From NCBI GenBank assembly GCA_947625535.1, contig CANQOR010000007.1:1-51945 (forward strand): 51,945 nt of DNA, read 5' to 3'. The translations under genes were made by a program, and so were the position numbers. The notes under the pieces are model-generated. The model did not search any database and had not been told where the DNA came from. It was given only the letters and a program-made list of their open reading frames with translations. This document shows, piece by piece, positions 1 to 8,403 of the stretch. Positions within the stretch are counted from its first letter, which is position 1, and the number at the start of each line of letters is the position of its first letter. The DNA comes from an uncultured Bacilli bacterium (GTDB lineage: Bacteria; Bacillota_I; Bacilli_A; RF39; UBA660).

Positions 1-72
1 CATAACATAAAAGCAATCTTTTTACAAGTCGTTTTCTATTTTCACTCGAGTTTTCCGAGTTTCCTATCAATA
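1..72. other. Region downstream of tmRNA, no gene seen
   Basis: No coding frame is recognisable. A weak inverted repeat (ACTCG/CGAGT, about 46-61) lies just past the tmRNA 3' end, but no clear T-tract follows it on the minus strand, so I do not call a terminator. Confidence 0.4.
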
Positions 73-436
73 TGGTGGAGTAGAGGAGAATCGAACTCCT
101 GTCCAAGATACCTTGATAATACAACGTCTACAAGTTTAGTTAGATTTATAATTTCACTAAGAAGCCGGCTATAACGTACCTACTATCTTAGCTATCCTAA
201 TAAAATTCATTATTGTAACTTAGGAAATACAATAATATACCCTATATATATAAACCCTTATCTTATCCTATAGGTAAAAATAAGTAAGAGTGCTCCTATA
301 GCCTTCTATTAGGCTGCTGCAAAAGCAGGAGCGAAACTATAAGAAGTTTCGTCATTTAATTTTAAGTTTGAATTTAAGGTATTCCTACCACTTGCAGTCA
401 TATTCAAGTGTAACCTGTCGAAACCAAATCTACCCC
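73..436 (-). ncRNA. ssrA: tmRNA (transfer-messenger RNA)
   Basis: This one-piece tmRNA rescues stalled ribosomes. Read on the minus strand it begins GGGGTAGATTTGGTTTCGAC and ends GGAGTTCGATTCTCC plus CTACTCC and an encoded ACCA. The 7-bp acceptor stem (GGGGUAG/CUACUCC, one G-U) and the T-arm are explicit. The resume codon is most likely GCA at 393-395: the preceding AUGACU aligns with AUAACU just before the Bacillus resume codon. From there a 28-codon tag ORF runs to TAA at 309-311 and ends in SYSFAPAFAAA, a plausible degradation tag with a small hydrophobic C-terminus. The tag is longer than the roughly 10-15 residues usual in Bacillota and closer to the long tags of mollicutes. Total length of about 364 nt is normal. 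Confidence 0.95.
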
Positions 437-447
437 AGGTAATGCTA

Positions 448-476
448 ATTATAACATATTTTTTTTGGTTATAAAA
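448..476 (-). promoter_or_regulatory. Probable ssrA promoter (extended -10)
   Basis: On the minus strand TGTTATAAT (extended -10, hexamer at 448-453) lies about 12 nt upstream of the mature tmRNA 5' end, consistent with a short leader removed by RNase P. The -35 at 471-476 (TTTTAT) is weak. Confidence 0.55.
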
Positions 477-501
477 ATTTTTTTATTTTATTAGGCAAAT
501 T

Positions 502-530
502 TTGACATAAATAGGAGGTAATGCTATAAT
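502..530 (+). promoter_or_regulatory. Consensus sigma-A promoter for the J-like/Cys-repeat operon
   Basis: A perfect TTGACA (502-507), a 17-nt spacer and a perfect TATAAT (525-530) preceded by TGC make this the strongest promoter in the window. The predicted start near 537 leaves a leader of about 136 nt. A second, weaker candidate sits inside that leader: TTGACA at 597-602, 17 nt, then TAGTCT at 620-625 with an upstream TG. Confidence 0.85.
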
Positions 531-672
531 TTGGACAGTTACAGGTTAAAGAGTAACAATTGCAAAAAAATTTTAAATATATATAATATGATAAAGTTGA
601 CATTTTGTTCATATTATGTTAGTCTAACAAAACGAAAAACGAAGTTTTTGCTATTTTAAAGGGGGAATTTAT

Positions 673-2211
673 ATGAGTAAAAATTCAAAAAGCTTATATG
701 ATATTTTAGGTGTATCAAGTAATGCAACTAAAGATCAAATTATTTCAGCTTTTGCACAAGCTAAAGTAGCACTAAATCTTAAAAGAAGTCGTGGAGAAAT
801 TGAAACTGCAGAATATGCAAGCATGCTAGATGAATTAAAAGATGCTTATGCTACATTAGTTAACGACGAAGAACGTGAAAAATACGATGCAACTCTTGGC
901 GGAAGTAAAAGACGTAAAAAAACTGCTAAGAAAAAAGAAGAACCAAAAAGTAATGAGCCAGAAGAACCTGCTTTTGAAGACGAAGAAGAAGAGGAAGAAG
1001 AAGTACTTGACGAAACTGGTGCAACTGTTGGTTCAAACAAAAAAGGTAAAGGCATATTAAAGAAAGTTGCAACTGGTGCTGTTGTTGGTGTCTTAGGTGT
1101 ATCATTACTAGTTGGTGGTATTAAGCTAGCTCAAGAAATTAAGAAAAATGCTAGTACAAGTTATGCTGGAGGTAATCCAATAACTGTTGTTGATGATCAA
1201 GATCATTCACAAGATAATGTTCCAGGACAAAACCAAGATCAAAATCAAGGACAAAATCAAAATCAAGGTACTAATGATCAAGATAATGCTTTAGAAAATA
1301 GTAGCAATAGACCTGCTTTAGTAAACTATGGAGATGCTTCTAACGATGCAGTTGTTACTGAAAAAGCTACAGCATTATTACAAGAATTAAATGCTGCTGG
1401 ATTATTCAATATGGGAACTAATGCTCCATATACATTAGATGAAGTTAAAACATTAATCCAATATATGAATGGTGCTTATATTCCAGAAAATGAAGCTGAA
1501 GCTTATACATTAGTTAATGAATTCTTAAATTTCGCTTTAGCACCATTAAATTCTGAACATGTATTATTCGCTGTTCAATATCAAGGCGGAGAAGATTCAT
1601 TAAAAGATACTCTTCAAGGATATATTAATAACTTCCATAGAGTAGATATTGTTGATAATATGTTACTTGGAGATAGTACAGCTTATGATTATTTAAAATG
1701 GTTTGAAAATCAATATTATGCAATGTTATGTACTACTGATAGACAAGAATGTAATAGAATTTATGAATCTTTAATTCAAAGTTTAGCTGATATGGTTTAT
1801 GGCGATGGCTTTACTTTAAATGGTAAGGTTTATGATAAGAATGCTTTCTTAGGATTAGATAGAGTAAATTCTGGTAATGTATTACAAATGTTAGTATATA
1901 TGATGGAACCATTTAGAACTAATCTTACTAAAGATGATTATATAGTAACTAATAAATTATTATCAGGAAATCCTGAAGAACAACAAGTTACTGTTCATTA
2001 TTTAGATGTTACAGAACATTTTAATGCTATGTGTGAAGATGAATTACATGATATAGCTGTTGATGATGATGGTTTAATCTTAGTAGATCAACCTGATGGT
2101 AAGAATTTTGCTTATATAAATCAAGTTAATACTATAAATCGTGCTTTAATGGCTTACTATGGTAAAACTGATGCTTATACTAACGTATATGGCAAGAGTT
2201 TAAATAATTAA
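673..2211 (+). CDS. Membrane-anchored J-domain-like protein of unknown function
   Basis: Residues 7-74 resemble a DnaJ J-domain (LYDILGVSSNATKDQIISAF at the start, EEREKYDATLG at the end), but the HPD tripeptide that activates DnaK is absent; the loop reads LKRSRGEIETAEY. A Lys-rich stretch (79-92) and a run of acidic residues (97-115) follow, then one transmembrane helix (about 131-152), a Gln/Asn-rich linker (182-203) and a mostly helical outside domain of about 300 residues containing three Cys. The predicted orientation is J-like domain inside, large domain outside. The start is supported by AAAGGGGGAA 8 nt upstream. It is co-transcribed with the Cys-repeat gene 17 bp downstream. It is not a classical DnaJ, since there is no zinc finger or G/F region. 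The function is unknown; a scaffold or assembly partner for its neighbour is inference. Confidence 0.75.
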   Translation: MSKNSKSLYDILGVSSNATKDQIISAFAQAKVALNLKRSRGEIETAEYASMLDELKDAYATLVNDEEREKYDATLGGSKRRKKTAKKKEEPKSNEPEEPAFEDEEEEEEEVLDETGATVGSNKKGKGILKKVATGAVVGVLGVSLLVGGIKLAQEIKKNASTSYAGGNPITVVDDQDHSQDNVPGQNQDQNQGQNQNQGTNDQDNALENSSNRPALVNYGDASNDAVVTEKATALLQELNAAGLFNMGTNAPYTLDEVKTLIQYMNGAYIPENEAEAYTLVNEFLNFALAPLNSEHVLFAVQYQGGEDSLKDTLQGYINNFHRVDIVDNMLLGDSTAYDYLKWFENQYYAMLCTTDRQECNRIYESLIQSLADMVYGDGFTLNGKVYDKNAFLGLDRVNSGNVLQMLVYMMEPFRTNLTKDDYIVTNKLLSGNPEEQQVTVHYLDVTEHFNAMCEDELHDIAVDDDGLILVDQPDGKNFAYINQVNTINRALMAYYGKTDAYTNVYGKSLNN

Positions 2212-2228
2212 TTAAGGAGGTTTAAGAT

Positions 2229-4529
2229 ATGTACGAAGATAATAATGTTACATATAGAGTTGGAATTAATTGGAAAGATATATTAATTAAAATAGTAATG
2301 TTAGTTTTATTTATTATTTTATTACTATGGTTATTTCCTAGACCTAATTTAGATGTATTCTATGACTCTGTATATAGTAATAATATTAATGCAATGAGAG
2401 ATGCAGCAAGAAATTATTATACAATTGATAGATTACCACAAAATGTTGGTGAACAAACTTCAATGACTTTAAAAGAAATGTTTGATAACCATATGTTAAT
2501 CAGATTTACTGATAAAGATGGTAATGTTTGTGATGATACTGCTAGTAGAGTTACTGTTTCAAAGATTTCTGATAAAGAATATGCTTTAAAAGTTCAATTA
2601 AATTGTGGTGACCAAAATGATTATATATTAGAAACTATTGGTTGTACTTCTGTTTGTAGTAATGGTACTTGCCAAACTGTAATAGTTGATAATAACAATA
2701 ATAATTCTAATAATGGTCAAATAGCTGATAATAGCAATAATACTAATAATAACAATAATAATTATGTTGAAGATGACGATGACTATGAAGTAACAGATCC
2801 TAAATTTGGTACTCAAGTTACTTATTATCAACATAAAAAAGCTGTAACTACTACTAAGACAGTTTATACTTGTCCAAGTGGTTATACTAAGAATGGTACT
2901 AAGTGTACTAAAGAAACTACTGGAGCTAAGATTGATGCAACACCTGTTTATCTTCCAGATCAAACAGTAACAACTGATGCTAAATATACAACTACTGGTA
3001 ATAAAGAATATACTGATGCAATTAAAACTAAAGTTAGAACTGATTATAGTTGTCCTACTGGATATACTTTAAATGGCTCATATTGTATTAAGTATACTGA
3101 TGCTACAGAACAAACTACACCTGGTACTTATACTTGTCCTAATGGTTATACATTAAGTGGTACTAAGTGTAATAAAGTTTATGATGCTACTTATGTAGCT
3201 GGTGGTACAACTTATAGTTGTCCTAATGGTGGTACTTTAAGTGGTACTAAGTGTACAATTACACAAAATGCTAGTGCTTCAACTACTTATACTTGTCCTT
3301 CTGGATATACTAAGAATGGTACTAGTTGTTATAAAGTTTATGATGCAACTCCTAATACTACATCTACTTGTCCTTCTGGATATACTAAGAGTGGTTCAAG
3401 TTGTGTTAAAACATATACTGCTACTTCTAAAACAACTTATAGTTGTCCTAATGGTGGTACTTTAAGTGGTACTAAGTGTAATACTTCATCAAGTTATAAT
3501 GCTACTGCTTCTACTTCATATGGTAGTTGGGTAAGTAGTGGAACTCAATATTATACTTCTGCTAATAAAGCTTATACAGGTACAACTTCTAAATTAGTTT
3601 ATGCTGGTGCTGTATCTGGTGCTGTATGTGGTAGTCCTTGTGGTAATAGTGGTATTTGGTATAAATATACATATTATACAAGAAGTGCTTCTACTAAATA
3701 TAGTTGTCCTAATGGTGGTACTTTAAGTGGTACTAAGTGTGTTACTTCATCAAGTTATAATGCTACTCCTAAAACTACTTATACTTGTCCTAATGGTGGT
3801 ACTTTAAGTGGTACTAAGTGTACTTTAACTGCTAATCCATCTACTAATACAACTTATAGTTGTCCTAATGGTGGTACTCTAAGTGGTAATAAATGTACTT
3901 TAACTGCTAATGCTACTGCTACTACTACTTATACTTGTCCATCTGGATATACTAAGAATGGTGATAAGTGTATTAAAACTTATGATGCTACTCCTAAAAC
4001 TGGAACTGGTTATTATACTTGTTCTCAAGGTGGTACTCTAAGTGGTACTAAGTGTACTTTAACTACTGATGCTACTTATACACCTGGTAAAACTGCTTAT
4101 ACTTGTCCTGCTGGATATGTATTAAATGGTACTAAGTGTGTTCATACTATAAGTGCTACTGCTACTGATGTTTATGAATATACTTGTCCTGCTGGTTATA
4201 CTAAAGAAGGTTCTGGAGAAAGTACTAAATGTTATAAGATTTCTACAGAAACTAAGTATTACTGTGAAGATCCTGAAGCTACATTAAATGGTACTAAGTG
4301 TACTAAAGTAGTTAAAGGTCAAATAAGTCATTATACTTGTCCTGCTGGTTATACTTTAAGTGGAACTCAATGTACTAAGAAATCTATTGAAACTATAGAT
4401 GCTACTGCTAAGACTGAAAAGAAAACTTCATATAAATATACTTGGAGTAAGAAGTCTTACTTAGAAGGTTGGACATTTACTGGTAAAACTAAAGTAGTTA
4501 ATGAAAATTATACTGCTGGACAAAAATAG
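2229..4529 (+). CDS. Membrane-anchored surface protein with 16 Cys-rich repeats
   Basis: The protein has a short cytoplasmic N-terminus, a transmembrane helix at about 18-36 and an outside domain at 40-148 with Cys at 101, 126, 139, 143 and 148. That domain is vaguely reminiscent of Gram-positive pilin-like domains (AARNYYTIDRLP, then KVQLNCGD). An Asn/Asp-rich linker follows (155-187). From residue 213 on there are 16 repeats of about 20-27 residues of the type YTCPSGYTKNGTKCTK, nearly always C-x10-C, with a Tyr/Trp/Gly-rich insert after repeat 7. The regular Cys pairs suggest one disulfide per repeat outside the cell. It has an AAGGAGG site and lies 17 bp after the J-like gene. I do not recognise a named family; adhesin or surface stalk is a guess. 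Confidence 0.75.
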   Translation: MYEDNNVTYRVGINWKDILIKIVMLVLFIILLLWLFPRPNLDVFYDSVYSNNINAMRDAARNYYTIDRLPQNVGEQTSMTLKEMFDNHMLIRFTDKDGNVCDDTASRVTVSKISDKEYALKVQLNCGDQNDYILETIGCTSVCSNGTCQTVIVDNNNNNSNNGQIADNSNNTNNNNNNYVEDDDDYEVTDPKFGTQVTYYQHKKAVTTTKTVYTCPSGYTKNGTKCTKETTGAKIDATPVYLPDQTVTTDAKYTTTGNKEYTDAIKTKVRTDYSCPTGYTLNGSYCIKYTDATEQTTPGTYTCPNGYTLSGTKCNKVYDATYVAGGTTYSCPNGGTLSGTKCTITQNASASTTYTCPSGYTKNGTSCYKVYDATPNTTSTCPSGYTKSGSSCVKTYTATSKTTYSCPNGGTLSGTKCNTSSSYNATASTSYGSWVSSGTQYYTSANKAYTGTTSKLVYAGAVSGAVCGSPCGNSGIWYKYTYYTRSASTKYSCPNGGTLSGTKCVTSSSYNATPKTTYTCPNGGTLSGTKCTLTANPSTNTTYSCPNGGTLSGNKCTLTANATATTTYTCPSGYTKNGDKCIKTYDATPKTGTGYYTCSQGGTLSGTKCTLTTDATYTPGKTAYTCPAGYVLNGTKCVHTISATATDVYEYTCPAGYTKEGSGESTKCYKISTETKYYCEDPEATLNGTKCTKVVKGQISHYTCPAGYTLSGTQCTKKSIETIDATAKTEKKTSYKYTWSKKSYLEGWTFTGKTKVVNENYTAGQK
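2865..4376 (+). repeat. In-frame tandem repeat array encoding C-x10-C units
   Basis: Sixteen degenerate units of roughly 60-80 bp. Some are almost identical at DNA level: a 42-nt block occurs exactly at 3213-3254, 3438-3479 and 3699-3740, and with one base changed at 3780-3821. The identity exceeds what protein constraint requires, suggesting recent duplication or slippage. Confidence 0.85.
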
Positions 4530-4539
4530 TATAAAAAAG

Positions 4540-4566
4540 AGTCTTGAGTAATCAAGGCTTTTTTAA
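4540..4566 (+). terminator. Rho-independent terminator of the J-like/Cys-repeat operon
   Basis: The 8-bp stem AGTCTTGA/TCAAGGCT (one G-U) with loop GTAA is followed by TTTTTT. An A-tract before the stem could let it act weakly on the other strand too. Confidence 0.85.
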
Positions 4567-4656
4567 TACTTTTTAGGCTATTTAAGAGGTTTTTATCATA
4601 GATGAATATTTAGCCATATTATAATAAAACGTTTCTTATTTGACTTATAAATACAT

Positions 4657-4684
4657 AAAAAGAATAGATTATTCTATTCTTTTT
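4657..4684 (-). terminator. Terminator downstream of pheT
   Basis: AAAAAGAATAGA-TTAT-TCTATTCTTTT forms a strong AT-rich hairpin starting 1 nt after the pheT stop codon, with a T-tract on the minus strand. Confidence 0.75.
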
Positions 4685-4685
4685 A

Positions 4686-7058
4686 TTAACTTCTTAATTT
4701 AGCATTTACTTTAGATTCTACTTCTTTAATTATTTTATTAAATATTTCCATTACTTCATCATCTAATAATGTTTTATTAGTATCTTTAAATGTTAATTTA
4801 TATGCTAAAGATTTTTTACCTTCTTCAATATTTTCATATAAATCAAATACTTCGATAGAATCTAATAAACGTCCTCCAGCTTTTTTAATTACATTAGCTA
4901 TAGTTTCACTTTCAATATTATTATCTACAACAAAAGCTAAGTCTTTAATTATTTCTGGATACTTAGATGCTTCTTTAAATTTAATTGGTTTAATAGTTTT
5001 ATTATATAGTTTAGTTAAAGATATTTCAGCAACATAGATATCATCTTTTTTATAACTTGGATGAAGACGACCTATTATACCTAATTCTTCTCTATCTAAT
5101 AAGATTTTAGCACTAATACCAGGATGTAATTCAGCTACATTATTAATAGCTTCAAAACTATATCTATTTTTAAATCCTAAGTAATCTAATAAGTTTTCAA
5201 TAATACCTTTTAAGCAATAGAAATCACATTTTATTATATTGTGTTGCCATTCATTAGTTAAATAGTTACCTTTCATTAAAATAGCTATTTTACTATCTTC
5301 GTTATAATTAATATCATATGTTTTAGCTATTTCATAAAGCATTATATCTTTTATTTGACGAGCTTTATTATATTCATATGTATTAATTAATGATGGAAGT
5401 AATGTTGTACGTATTACGGATTTATCACTACTCATAGGATTTGGTAATGTAATTGGTTCTCTATCTTCATATTTAAAGTGAGAAGCCATTTCAGGACTTG
5501 TTAAAGTATATGTTTTAGTTTCATTAAGTCCCAATAAGCGAAGTCTTTTAGAAGCTTCTTTTCTTATTTTAACATCACCTACATATACACCACGTCTTGT
5601 AGGAACATTTGGTAAGGTAGACGTTAAATTTTCATAACCATATAAACGTCCTATTTCTTCTGCTATATCATTAACATTTGGATCTATATCTAAACGACGA
5701 CGAGGTATTGTAACAGTAAATGTATCTTTATTTAGTTTATAAGTAAATCCTAAACGATTTAATTCAGTTTCAACATCTTTATCAGTTAATTCTAAACCTA
5801 ATAAAGTACTAACTTCTTGAGTTTTAAATTTAACTACTTTTTCTTTTTTATCTACTTTATCATGAACCATACGACCACTTAAAACAGTAGCATTAGCATA
5901 TTTCTCTAGTAAGTAGCAAGCTCTATCTAAAGCAGCATCTGTATATTCATAAGATAAACCTTTACCATAACGAATAGATGCTTCACTTTTTAAATCTAAT
6001 CTACTAGATGTATATCTAATACTTACTGCATCAAAGATAGCACTTTCAATTAAGATATCTTTTGTAGTTTCATCTACATCAGTATTTTCGCCACCCATAA
6101 CACCAGCTATACAGACAGGTTTTTGCCCATCTGTAATAACAATATCAGTATCTTTTAAAATTCTAGTTTGACCATCTAAAGTAATTATTTCTTCGTTTGA
6201 TTTAGCATTTCTAACTAGTATTGTATTACCTAATTTGTTTTTATCAAAGAAATGTAATGGTTGACCATATTCTAACATGACATAGTTTGAGATATCGACA
6301 ACGTTATTAATAGGTCTCATACCAGCACTTATTAATCTTCTTTTAATAAAGTCAGGCGATTCTTTTATTTCAACACCTTTAACCATTTTAGCTGTATAAT
6401 AAGGACATTTTTCAGTATCTACTTTTAAAGTAACATATTTACTTACATCATCTTTTATTTCCTTGTAGTTACTTTCTGGTAATGTTACTTTTTTATTTAA
6501 AATACTAGCTATTTCATAAGCAAAACCAATATGATAATAACAATCATTATTACGATGTTTATGAACATCTAATTCATATAAAGTATCTCCCGTGCCTAAA
6601 TATATATTAGCATCAGTACCAGGGGCCAAATCAGTGTCTAGGACTTCAATTCCTTTAGCATAAGTTTCATCATTTTTTTCTTCTAAACCTAGTTCAAATA
6701 AAGCACATATCATACCGTTAGATTCTTGACCACGTATTTTACCAGCTTTTATTTCAAAGTTACCAGGTAAAATACAACCAGGTAATGCAACTAGTACTTT
6801 AATATCTTTTCTAACGTTAGGAGCACCACATACTATTTGAATATTTTCTTTTTGACCAACATCAACTAAGCAAACATTTAGATGATCGCTATCAGGATGT
6901 GGAGTACAAGATACTACTTGACCAATAACTAAGTTTTCTATACGACTATCAATGACTTTTTCGACATTAACACCAGCTTTAGTAATTTTAACTGCTAAAT
7001 CATGAAGATTTTCATCTTTAATATCGACATAATCTTTTACCCAATCTAAACTTATCAT
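4686..7058 (-). CDS. pheT: Phenylalanyl-tRNA synthetase beta subunit
   Basis: Large subunit of the alpha2-beta2 enzyme that charges tRNA-Phe. At 790 residues it has full length for a bacterial PheT. Visible in order are an N-terminal tRNA-binding OB-fold (about 40-150, VGQKENIQIVCGAPNVR), the B3/B4 editing region (about 210-380), B5 (about 405-475, IPRRRLDIDPNVNDIAEEIG), the catalytic-like core (about 485-690) and the C-terminal anticodon-binding FDX-ACB domain (about 700-790). It follows pheS by 2 nt and is therefore translated from the same T-box-controlled message. A terminator lies directly after it. Confidence 0.97.
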   Translation of the reverse strand: MISLDWVKDYVDIKDENLHDLAVKITKAGVNVEKVIDSRIENLVIGQVVSCTPHPDSDHLNVCLVDVGQKENIQIVCGAPNVRKDIKVLVALPGCILPGNFEIKAGKIRGQESNGMICALFELGLEEKNDETYAKGIEVLDTDLAPGTDANIYLGTGDTLYELDVHKHRNNDCYYHIGFAYEIASILNKKVTLPESNYKEIKDDVSKYVTLKVDTEKCPYYTAKMVKGVEIKESPDFIKRRLISAGMRPINNVVDISNYVMLEYGQPLHFFDKNKLGNTILVRNAKSNEEIITLDGQTRILKDTDIVITDGQKPVCIAGVMGGENTDVDETTKDILIESAIFDAVSIRYTSSRLDLKSEASIRYGKGLSYEYTDAALDRACYLLEKYANATVLSGRMVHDKVDKKEKVVKFKTQEVSTLLGLELTDKDVETELNRLGFTYKLNKDTFTVTIPRRRLDIDPNVNDIAEEIGRLYGYENLTSTLPNVPTRRGVYVGDVKIRKEASKRLRLLGLNETKTYTLTSPEMASHFKYEDREPITLPNPMSSDKSVIRTTLLPSLINTYEYNKARQIKDIMLYEIAKTYDINYNEDSKIAILMKGNYLTNEWQHNIIKCDFYCLKGIIENLLDYLGFKNRYSFEAINNVAELHPGISAKILLDREELGIIGRLHPSYKKDDIYVAEISLTKLYNKTIKPIKFKEASKYPEIIKDLAFVVDNNIESETIANVIKKAGGRLLDSIEVFDLYENIEEGKKSLAYKLTFKDTNKTLLDDEVMEIFNKIIKEVESKVNAKLRS

Positions 7059-7060
7059 TA

Positions 7061-8104
7061 TTACACATCCTTTCTATCGAATGTTTCTGATTCTCTTAAA
7101 TCTGTTTGATAGAATGTTCTAATATCATTAATACCATATTTTAACATTGCTAATCTTTCAGCTCCAAAACCGAAAGCAAAACCAGACCATATAGCAGGAT
7201 CATAACCACAGTTTCTTAATACATTAGGATGAACCATACCAGCACCACTTACTGTAATCCATCCAGTATTTTTACATAATGAACATCCTTTACCTTTACA
7301 AACAAAGCAAGATATATCTGTTTCTACTGATGGCTCAGTAAATTGATAATAACTAGGTCTAAATCTAGTTTCACAATCTTCACCAAATAATTTTTTGGCA
7401 ATTACATCGAATGTTCCTTTTAAATCTGATAAACGAATGTTTTTATCGACAAGTAATCCTTCTATTTGCATAAATTGATGTGAATGTGTAGCATCATCAG
7501 CATCACGACGATATGTTTTACCAGGACAGATCATACGAACTGGTGTGTTACCACCGGCTTTAAGCATTGTTCTTACTTGAACTGGTGATGTTTGACTACG
7601 TAGTAAGATTGATTCATCTTCAATATAGAAAGTATCTTGAGCATCACGAGCAGGATGTCCTTTAGGAATATTTAGTAATTCAAAGTTGTACTTGTCTTCT
7701 TCTACTTCGGGACCATCAACAACGTCATATCCCATAGACATAAAAACTTCTTCTACTTCTTCAATTATCTTTTCTAAGATATTTGGAGCTCCGACTGGAA
7801 TATTAGTTGCAGGTAAAGTAACATCGATTTTTTCACTAGCTAGTTTACGATTTAATTCTTCATCTTCATATTTTTTAATACTAGCATCAATTTTAGAAGT
7901 AATTTCTTGTTTTAAATCATTTAATAATTTACCAAAGTCTTTCTTTTCTTCAGGGCTAAGATCTCTCATATAAGATGTTAATTCATTAACAGGACCTTTT
8001 TTACCTAAATATTTAACTTTTAGTTCATTTACTTCTTTTAAGCTTTGGGCTTTAAGTAATTCTTCTTCTACTTCTTTTTTTAAGGTTTCAACTTTTTCTT
8101 TCAT
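7061..8104 (-). CDS. pheS: Phenylalanyl-tRNA synthetase alpha subunit
   Basis: Catalytic subunit that makes phenylalanyl-adenylate and charges tRNA-Phe. It has an N-terminal coiled coil (1-85) and a class II catalytic domain (about 105-347) with motif 2 around [20 protein letters not shown] and motif 3 at [16 protein letters not shown] Cys cluster, [17 protein letters not shown], precedes [10 protein letters not shown], as is usual in Bacillota PheS. Length of 347 is typical. The start is backed by TTGGAGGGAA. The 5' leader is a Phe-specific T-box. Confidence 0.97.
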   Translation of the reverse strand: MKEKVETLKKEVEEELLKAQSLKEVNELKVKYLGKKGPVNELTSYMRDLSPEEKKDFGKLLNDLKQEITSKIDASIKKYEDEELNRKLASEKIDVTLPATNIPVGAPNILEKIIEEVEEVFMSMGYDVVDGPEVEEDKYNFELLNIPKGHPARDAQDTFYIEDESILLRSQTSPVQVRTMLKAGGNTPVRMICPGKTYRRDADDATHSHQFMQIEGLLVDKNIRLSDLKGTFDVIAKKLFGEDCETRFRPSYYQFTEPSVETDISCFVCKGKGCSLCKNTGWITVSGAGMVHPNVLRNCGYDPAIWSGFAFGFGAERLAMLKYGINDIRTFYQTDLRESETFDRKDV

Positions 8105-8114
8105 ATTTTTCCCT

Positions 8115-8340
8115 CCAATAAAAAAAATCTAAAACCAAGGGACGAAATAAATTCCGCGGTACCACCCTAATTCTAGAATTCTAGCTCTTTATATAGATAT
8201 AACGCATCTATGTGCGGGTCGAACTCCAACGATGAATTTCATTATATTATTTATCTTTAAATGCTTTCAGCCGGTGGCATTTAATCTCTAAATGAAGATT
8301 TTAATATAATTACTTAATTCGTTTTCAACGTTTTTCTGCT
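8115..8340 (-). promoter_or_regulatory. Phe T-box riboswitch upstream of pheS-pheT
   Basis: The minus strand carries the conserved T-box AGGGTGGTACCGCGG (8154-8168). Stem I has a base helix ACGA/TCGT and an upper helix ATTATATT/AATATAAT around a specifier loop with AAGTA on one side and GAAATTCA on the other, so the specifier codon is TTC (Phe, 8234-8236), matching the gene. The distal ATGCCACCGGCTGAAAGCAT element is present. The antiterminator can form (AGGG plus GCGGAA pairing with UUUCGU plus CCCU). The usual downstream GGGACG strand of the competing terminator is missing; UCCCU could instead pair with AGGGA of the pheS ribosome binding site. Confidence 0.93.
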
Positions 8341-8344
8341 CATT

Positions 8345-8373
8345 ATTGTAACACATTAATATTTTTTAAGCAA
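8345..8373 (-). promoter_or_regulatory. Promoter of the pheS leader
   Basis: TTGCTT (8368-8373), 17 nt, then TACAAT (8345-8350) with an upstream TGT, immediately before the T-box RNA on the minus strand. Confidence 0.65.
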
Positions 8374-8403
8374 ACAAAAAGAAAGAAAATTTTAATTTTC
8401 TCC

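Noticed and set aside
2628..2963. A 111-codon minus-strand frame within the Cys-repeat gene
   Set aside because: It is Ile/Ser-rich low complexity produced by the Asn-rich and repeat coding strand.
3241..3465. An overlapping Leu/Val-rich frame in the repeat array
   Set aside because: It is a by-product of the repeat unit in another frame.
2865..4376. Repeat spacing that superficially recalls a CRISPR array
   Set aside because: The repeats are in frame in one long coding sequence with conserved protein pattern, the units are not identical, and there are no cas genes.
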